Shown in pieces: positions 59,843 through 64,000 of a stretch of 64,000 bases of DNA. The stretch spans positions 1 through 64,000 of the forward strand of contig NZ_JASVWB010000003.1 in NCBI RefSeq assembly GCF_030287445.1. Direction: 5' to 3'. A program made the translations under genes and the position numbers. The notes beneath the pieces were generated by a model. It was not told the origin of the DNA. It worked only from the letters and a program-made list of their open reading frames with translations, and did not search any database. How positions within the stretch are numbered: the stretch's first letter is position 1; the number at the start of each line of letters is the position of its first letter. This DNA comes from Streptomyces sp. ALI-76-A. GTDB taxonomy: Bacteria; Actinomycetota; Actinomycetes; Streptomycetales; Streptomycetaceae.

Positions 59843-60271
59843 ATGGAGACGACATCGCTGAAGCCCCAGCTCACCCCGGAGCAGATCCGGCGGGCCGCCG
59901 CCTACGTGGAGCTGGTCTGGCGGGGCCAGGGCAGCGAGGAAAGCAAGGCCGCGCTCGCGGAGTTCCACGCCGAGGGCCCCGAGTTGGCGCGGCTGATCGG
60001 TGAGTTCGGCTCGCTGGTCCTGGCGGACTACATCACCGCCGTGCCCGATGAGCACGCCGACTGCGAGTCCGCGTACGCCCTGCGGCAGCTGGTGACGGTG
60101 GCGAGCCGGTACCTCAAGCGGTGGTGCCTCGCGGGCGACGGCGGGGCGCAGACCGCGCTCATCGCGGCGGGGTTCCTGATCGAGTGCATGCAGGAGGTTG
60201 ACCAGGTGTCCCAGTTCCTCGCCGACGTCCGCGGTGACGCCGGCACCGGGTACGTGGCGGCTGCGGTCTGA
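59843..60271 (+). CDS. Hypothetical helical protein
   Basis: ATG 59843 (GGGAGCC upstream) gives 142 residues, mostly helical (LTPEQIRRAAAYVELVWRGQ; SEESKAALAEFHAEGPELAR; YALRQLVTVASRYLKRWCLA; QTALIAAGFLIECMQEVDQV). It is divergent from the phosphatase gene across a 317-bp gap with no other gene, and is followed by a very strong hairpin. I do not recognise the family. Confidence 0.6.
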   Translation: METTSLKPQLTPEQIRRAAAYVELVWRGQGSEESKAALAEFHAEGPELARLIGEFGSLVLADYITAVPDEHADCESAYALRQLVTVASRYLKRWCLAGDGGAQTALIAAGFLIECMQEVDQVSQFLADVRGDAGTGYVAAAV

Positions 60272-60285
60272 GCCGAACGAGAGGC

Positions 60286-60335
60286 CAGGGCAGTGCCCGG
60301 GGACGGAGATTCCTCCGTCCCCGGGCACTGCCCTG
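60286..60335 (+). terminator. Perfect 23-bp hairpin terminator
   Basis: Arms 60286-60308 and 60313-60335 are exact complements around the tetraloop ATTC, 15 bp after the stop at 60271; TTTC follows. Confidence 0.85.
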
Positions 60336-60369
60336 TTTCGGGCGGAATGTCGCAGGTAGCGGACCTGGA

Positions 60370-60522
60370 GTCAAAGACGAGCTCAGCAAGGCCCTGCTGT
60401 CCTTCGACGACGCGACGCCGCCGCGGACCGTGGTCGACCTCGAGGGTGTGACCTTCATGGACTCCGCCGGCATCGACGTCTTCGTCGCCGCCTACCAGGC
60501 CATGACCAACGCACGCCGGCCT
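60370..60522 (+). pseudogene. STAS-domain fragment
   Basis: The frame reads VKDELSKALLSFDDATPPRT and VVDLEGVTFMDSAGIDVFVA, with the STAS phospho-site region MDSAG, but has a stop just upstream and no start, and loses similarity at about 60522. A second open stretch follows in another frame (60518-60778: DAPGWVAAELAAVQQVRRAA, MATTPGVFDAVAEAYDVGHR, LGALSDDARSLIDDRMPNVQ) that I cannot identify. Both look like remnants. Confidence 0.5.
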
Positions 60523-60914
60523 CGACGCGCCTGGGTGGGTCGCGGCCGAGCTCGCCGCCGTCCAGCAGGTACGCCGCGCCGCACAGGCCGTCGTCGGCGG
60601 GTTGGGCATGGCGACCACCCCTGGAGTGTTCGACGCGGTCGCCGAGGCGTACGACGTCGGGCACCGCGCTGCGGTTGCCGGGTTGGGCGCCCTGTCCGAC
60701 GACGCCCGCTCCCTGATCGACGACCGCATGCCCAACGTGCAGGCCATCGAGCCCTCGCACAGGAAACCGTCGACGTAGTCACCCCGACGCACCGCTCGAT
60801 TTTGCGGGCCGTCGTCGACACGTTCCGGTCCGTCGACGCGTCCGTGACCGCCACGCCGTCCCGGACGCAGTGCTCGCGCTCGCCGCAGACTGGAATCAGA
60901 CACCTGACGGGAAC

Positions 60915-60938
60915 GGGTACGGGTACGTACCCGTACCC
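60915..60938. promoter_or_regulatory. Perfect 24-bp palindrome, probable operator of the toxin-antitoxin pair
   Basis: The palindrome is built from GGGTAC-GGGTAC-GTACCC-GTACCC and is exact over all 24 positions. It ends 26 bp before the antitoxin start codon. Two stacked GGGTAC boxes per arm suit cooperative binding of ribbon-helix-helix dimers. Confidence 0.7.
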
Positions 60939-60964
60939 TTGGGACGATGGGAAGGAACACGACG

Positions 60965-61222
60965 ATGTCCGATGCCAACGTCCGTATCCCCGAGGAAGCC
61001 AAGGAACGGCTGGCCGCCATAGCTGCCGCTGAGGGTCTGTCGCTGCGCGCGTATCTCGCCCGTCTCGCTGAGACGCTGCTGACTCCGGCCGAGCGGGCCG
61101 AACGGGCCGAACGGGCCCTGGCCGCGCTGAAGGAGTGGAACGGCTACGCGCCGACCACTGCTGAGGAACAGGACCTGGACAACGAGCTGAACCGGCGCAT
61201 GGCCCAGGTGACCAGCCAGTGA
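60965..61222 (+). CDS. Ribbon-helix-helix antitoxin
   Basis: ATG 60965 has GGGAAGGAAC upstream; 85 residues. The N-terminus SDANVRIPEEAKERLAAIAA and EGLSLRAYLARLAETLL fit a CopG/Arc-type ribbon-helix-helix; the C-terminal part (ALAALKEWNGYAPTTAEEQD, LDNELNRRM) would wrap the toxin. Its stop overlaps the next start (GTGA), the typical toxin-antitoxin coupling. Autoregulation through the 24-bp palindrome is likely. Confidence 0.8.
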   Translation: MSDANVRIPEEAKERLAAIAAAEGLSLRAYLARLAETLLTPAERAERAERALAALKEWNGYAPTTAEEQDLDNELNRRMAQVTSQ

Positions 61223-61599
61223 GCGACGCTGTACACATCGTCCTGGACCACACCGCGATGGCCGCAGCCGGCCAGGGCAACGCCCTTGCTTCCCGTCTGA
61301 TCCACCGCGCCCATGCCGAGTCGGGCTGGTTCCTGTACGCCCCGGCGTGCGCGTTAGTGGAAGCCGATCGCGCCCGGCCTGGCACGGCGGAGCACCTGGC
61401 TTCCCTGCCGGGAATCACCGTCCTCGATCTTGACCTGGCCGCCGCCCTGGCCGTCGCCCGGCAGCAGACCTGGGCCGCGGCGCACAGCCAGTACACGGCG
61501 CAGCCCACCCCGGACCGTCCCGACGGCGCGATCATCGCCACCACGGCCCCACACCGGTGGGCAGGTGAGCCGGTCCGCGTACTGGACCTCACACCCTGA
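61219..61599 (+). CDS. PIN-like toxin
   Basis: GTG 61219 overlaps the antitoxin stop; 126 residues. The pattern fits a divergent PIN nuclease: VHIVLDHTAM with an early Asp, YAPACALVEADRARPG with an acidic pair in the middle, LPGITVLDLDLAAALAVARQ, and PDRPDGAIIATTAPHRW, where the Asp of DGAIIATT matches the usual C-terminal PIN acid. PIN toxins cleave RNA with Mg2+ or Mn2+. The pairing with an RHH antitoxin supports the call, but the RNA target is unknown. Confidence 0.72.
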   Translation: MSDAVHIVLDHTAMAAAGQGNALASRLIHRAHAESGWFLYAPACALVEADRARPGTAEHLASLPGITVLDLDLAAALAVARQQTWAAAHSQYTAQPTPDRPDGAIIATTAPHRWAGEPVRVLDLTP

Positions 61600-61789
61600 A
61601 AGCAGCAGCAACCCGCCCACAGCCCCGAAGTCTGGTGGGGCTGCGCGTGTGTCACCCGGGGGACGCGCAGGTGATCGCGGCGGGTGGTGACCAGCGTCCG
61701 CCACCGCCGGCGGGTGGGGCTGCTATCCGTCGAGCCAACAGGCACGTGCGGCCGCCTCGACGCCCATGGTCCGCCTTGGCCAGAGGAAC

Positions 61790-61928
61790 CCGTCTCTCGA
61801 GCCACCGGTTGGCCTTCATGGAGGCGGAGAAGCGAGACGGTCACAACGTCAAGCGGGCGTGTGAACTGCTGCAGGTCTCCCGAACCGCCTTCTACGCCCG
61901 CCGCGCTGGCAAGCCCGGTCCGCGCTGA
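61790..61928 (+). pseudogene. IS3 OrfB N-terminal fragment
   Basis: The frame reads FMEAEKRDGHNVKRACELLQ and VSRTAFYARRAGKPGPR, the start of an IS3-type OrfB HTH_21 domain, then stops. It is neither of the IS3 types found above. No inverted repeats were located. Confidence 0.6.
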
Positions 61929-62504
61929 TGTCTGGACCACGGTTTCCTTCTGGTCCGGCGTCAGCCCTCCTTCCAGCCGCTGGTCGGTCTCAGCACAATG
62001 CCGATGCCGCCTCTCAACTCCCCCGATGCGGAAGCCGATCGGGACCTGGGCGTCCTAGAGCAGCGCCCCGATATGTGCCTGGCTTTCGTGACCAGCGAGG
62101 AGGCCGCGCTACCGCTCCCGCAGCGGGCTGTACAGCCAGGCATCCCATGTGGCGTGAGCCTCTCCCCGCCTGACGCCCAGGGCCGGCGGACGCTCGAGGC
62201 GTGGAGGTGGCCGACCTCCACGTTCGCCTGAATATCTGGACGCTTGACGTGCGCAGGTTTGACGGCGGTTTTCGCGTCACTGTTGCGGTGGCGACTCGCG
62301 TAGATGCTGCACATTGTTGAGGAGCTTGTCCTTCTTTGCGGCTTTGGAAGGTGAGATTCCTCGGTAAGAGGGGGGCTTGTTCCTGCCCGTGTGGCAGGAG
62401 ATTTTTGGGGCACCTATCGCTGTCTTGTGTGCTTTATGTGACAGGTTGTGAGTTCCTCGTGACCGCAGGGGTCTGCGAGGCCTGTCTTCCTGTGGGGGGA
62501 AGTC
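61929..62504. other. Gene-free 0.58 kb upstream of a secreted protein gene
   Basis: No supported gene. 62300-62470 is less GC-rich (TTGTGTGCTTTATGTGACAG) and is probably the promoter and leader of the next gene. Confidence 0.4.
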
Positions 62505-63077
62505 TTGACTCGACGTACCGCAGGTGCGCGCCCTTCGCGCGCCCAGAAGAAGCTGAGATCGGTCATGTGCGCGGTTGCCGCGTCCGGCGCCGTGGCTCTG
62601 ACGTTGGTGGGCGCGGGAACCGCGTCCGCGGGTACGGACCCGCACCCCGCGCCTGACGTGCAGCCTCCTGCCTCATCGGAGCCTTCAGAAGCGGGAAACC
62701 CGTTGACCGCGCGGGCTCAGGCAGCGGGCGTGTGCTCGGACGCCTACCAGATCGGCACGACCTCCTACGCCTACCGCGGTACGGAGACAATCGCTTCGGT
62801 CAAGCAGTTCTACTCGCCCAACTGCAACGAGAACTACGGCTATGTGTGGGTGTGGAAGTCGTTCCTCGACCAGAACATCAACTTCGATCTGCAGGTCGGT
62901 GTCTGGTCCTACGACCGCTCGACCCTGCTCGGCGTGCGGCGTGAATTCGACACGCACAACCAGGAGTTCTGGGGCAACGGCGCTGACACGGTCGACGACT
63001 GCACCTCCGGCGACGGCACCCTGACCATCGCCAACGAGCAGGGCGGCTACGCCGCCAGGACATCCAAGCGCTGCTGA
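62505..63077 (+). CDS. Secreted protein with YSPNC motif (DUF2690-like)
   Basis: I accept TTG 62505 because GGGGGGAAG lies 4 nt upstream; ATG 62565 is the alternative. The 190-residue product has a signal peptide with a long basic n-region (RAQKKLRSVMCAVAASGAVA, cleavage near ASAG). The mature part has VCSDAYQIGTTSYAYRGTET, VKQFYSPNCNENYGYVWVWK and a C-terminal DDCTSGDG...TSKRC, with four Cys for two disulfides. The YSPNC segment recalls DUF2690 secreted proteins. It lies before a large RHS-type protein and could be part of the same secreted module, but this is only position. Confidence 0.68.
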   Translation: MTRRTAGARPSRAQKKLRSVMCAVAASGAVALTLVGAGTASAGTDPHPAPDVQPPASSEPSEAGNPLTARAQAAGVCSDAYQIGTTSYAYRGTETIASVKQFYSPNCNENYGYVWVWKSFLDQNINFDLQVGVWSYDRSTLLGVRREFDTHNQEFWGNGADTVDDCTSGDGTLTIANEQGGYAARTSKRC

Positions 63078-63201
63078 CGACCTGACGCTGCGGGCCTGTC
63101 CGCGCTCCGCAGCGTATCGGCGGGATCCGGCTTGCTTCGCTGTTTCCACGACGTGCGGTCCAGGCGCTGTCCCGTGTCCGCGCGCGAAAGCGGACCGATT
63201 G

Positions 63202-63232
63202 CGGGTGGCAGCCGCCCACCGGCTGCCACCCG
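63202..63232 (+). terminator. Perfect 12-bp hairpin before the RHS-type gene
   Basis: CGGGTGGCAGCC (63202-63213) and GGCTGCCACCCG (63221-63232) around a 7-nt loop, 125 bp after the secreted protein gene. Confidence 0.65.
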
Positions 63233-63293
63233 CCGGGTCCCGCTCCTGCATCACTCGGCCCTGAGAGCCCGATCGATTCAAGGAGAGCTCCTC

Positions 63294-64000
63294 GTGCACT
63301 TTGTCATGCCCCAATACCGGCGGACCAGACGCGCCAGACGTTCCGCTGCCACTGCTGTGAGCGCCATGGCCGCAGGCTCGTCGCTGCTGGTCGCCCTCCT
63401 GCCGGCACAGGCGTCGGCCGCGCCGGCCGCTAAACCGGCCCCGCCACCGAAGAGCGCATCACCTGTGGGCCAGACCAAGGCCCCCAAGAGCACACCCATC
63501 GGTACAGCGGGCAAGGACCGCGAGCTAGTGACGGCCGGCATCCTGCAGTCCACCTTCCAGGGCCTGGGCATCGGCCAGGTCCCCTGGTCGGAGTTCTACA
63601 AGGCACCGTTGTCCGACTCTGTCGGCGCGCAGGTCAACCACGGCAACGGCAACCTGCTGGTCTCCTTGAACGCCTTCGACATAGCTGACGCCGGCCCCGG
63701 GCTGTCCCTGGGGCACGCCTACAACGGTCTGAACACCAGTTGGAAGGCCACCACCGGCAGCGACTACCTGATCCACGAGCCCAACACGACGTCGGTGTAC
63801 GTGCAGGGCCCCTCCAGCACCATCGCGGTGTTCGAGCGGGACGGCTCGAAGTTCACCCCGGCCCCCGGCTACAAGCAGGACCTGACCGAGTCCTCGGACA
63901 AGAAGTCCTTCACGCTCACCTCCCGCAAGAACGGTCAGAAGACCACCTTCACCCGCTCCGGCACGACCGGGGACGCCCGGGTGAGCAAGGTCGAGGACAA
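63294..64000 (+). CDS. RHS/YD-repeat-type secreted protein, N-terminal part (runs off right edge)
   Basis: GTG 63294 is preceded by AAGGAG at 8 nt. The readable 235 residues start with a signal peptide (AATAVSAMAAGSSLLVALLP, cleavage near ASAAP), a Pro/Lys-rich linker, then VPWSEFYKAPLSDSVGAQVN, HGNGNLLVSLNAFDIADAGP and LSLGHAYNGLNTSW. This is the beginning of the N-terminal beta-rich domain of Streptomyces RHS-repeat proteins (GNGNLLV and YNGL are typical). Such proteins are usually 1,500-2,500 residues with a variable C-terminal toxin. The toxin end and any immunity gene lie outside the window. Confidence 0.8.
   Translation, partial: MHFVMPQYRRTRRARRSAATAVSAMAAGSSLLVALLPAQASAAPAAKPAPPPKSASPVGQTKAPKSTPIGTAGKDRELVTAGILQSTFQGLGIGQVPWSEFYKAPLSDSVGAQVNHGNGNLLVSLNAFDIADAGPGLSLGHAYNGLNTSWKATTGSDYLIHEPNTTSVYVQGPSSTIAVFERDGSKFTPAPGYKQDLTESSDKKSFTLTSRKNGQKTTFTRSGTTGDARVSKVED

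Noticed and set aside
1..64000. tRNA, rRNA or tmRNA genes
   Set aside because: No cloverleaf with a GTTCGAATC-type T-arm or rRNA signature was noticed on either strand; a covariance-model scan would be needed to exclude one.

Overview
The window looks like a stretch of a Streptomyces linear replicon (a large linear plasmid or an accessory chromosome arm). The GC content is very high. It carries a WhiB-like protein, a SpoIIE-type phosphatase with a STAS partner, several typical Streptomyces small secreted proteins, a Tpg-like telomere terminal protein and a self-contained replication block. Transposable elements and broken genes are unusually dense between 19.5 and 62 kb.

1-14.3 kb: plasmid-type backbone. 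On the minus strand are a DUF5999 protein (cut by the left edge), a WhiB-like protein, an ATP-binding protein and a zinc-ribbon protein, separated by hairpins. On the plus strand, a GntR/UTRA repressor is followed by a paralogue that has lost its DNA-binding domain. A replication block follows: a large candidate initiator, two unknown genes, a DciA-like (DUF721) protein and a DnaB-like helicase. A peptide deformylase and a winged-helix regulator then diverge from two CTTTGCAAAG palindromes.

14.3-27.7 kb: small-enzyme region (NmrA-like, HxlR, radical SAM, VOC, metallo-hydrolase, SnoaL-like, PPOX-like) with MarR at the far end. The PPOX-like gene is split by an IS21-family element (5-bp target duplication), whose istA is itself split by a group II intron encoding an RT-maturase. 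An orphan Tpg-like gene follows.

27.7-44.8 kb: two ISL3 elements, a serine hydrolase, and a sortase-substrate/class F sortase pair. The sortase is cut by an IS3 element. That IS3 contains an IS30 element, and the IS30 contains an IS256 element carrying a P-loop kinase as passenger. Another IS3 copy follows.

45.0-47.4 kb: the most interesting locus. A compact three-gene cassette encodes an SQD1-like sugar-nucleotide enzyme, a 75-residue peptide ending in a Thr-rich tail with a terminal Cys, and a GalNAc-transferase-like GT2 enzyme. I read it as a candidate glycosylated (possibly sulfosugar) RiPP pathway.

47.5-64 kb: two near-identical IS630 copies around an XRE/DUF5753 regulator, decayed genes (replication-relaxation protein, secreted protein, STAS), a PAS-GGDEF membrane protein, a SpoIIE phosphatase-STAS pair, a ribbon-helix-helix/PIN-like toxin-antitoxin pair behind a perfect 24-bp palindrome, secreted proteins, and the start of a large RHS-type secreted protein that leaves the window.

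All assignments are by eye. Family names rest on recognised motifs and architecture, not on searches.
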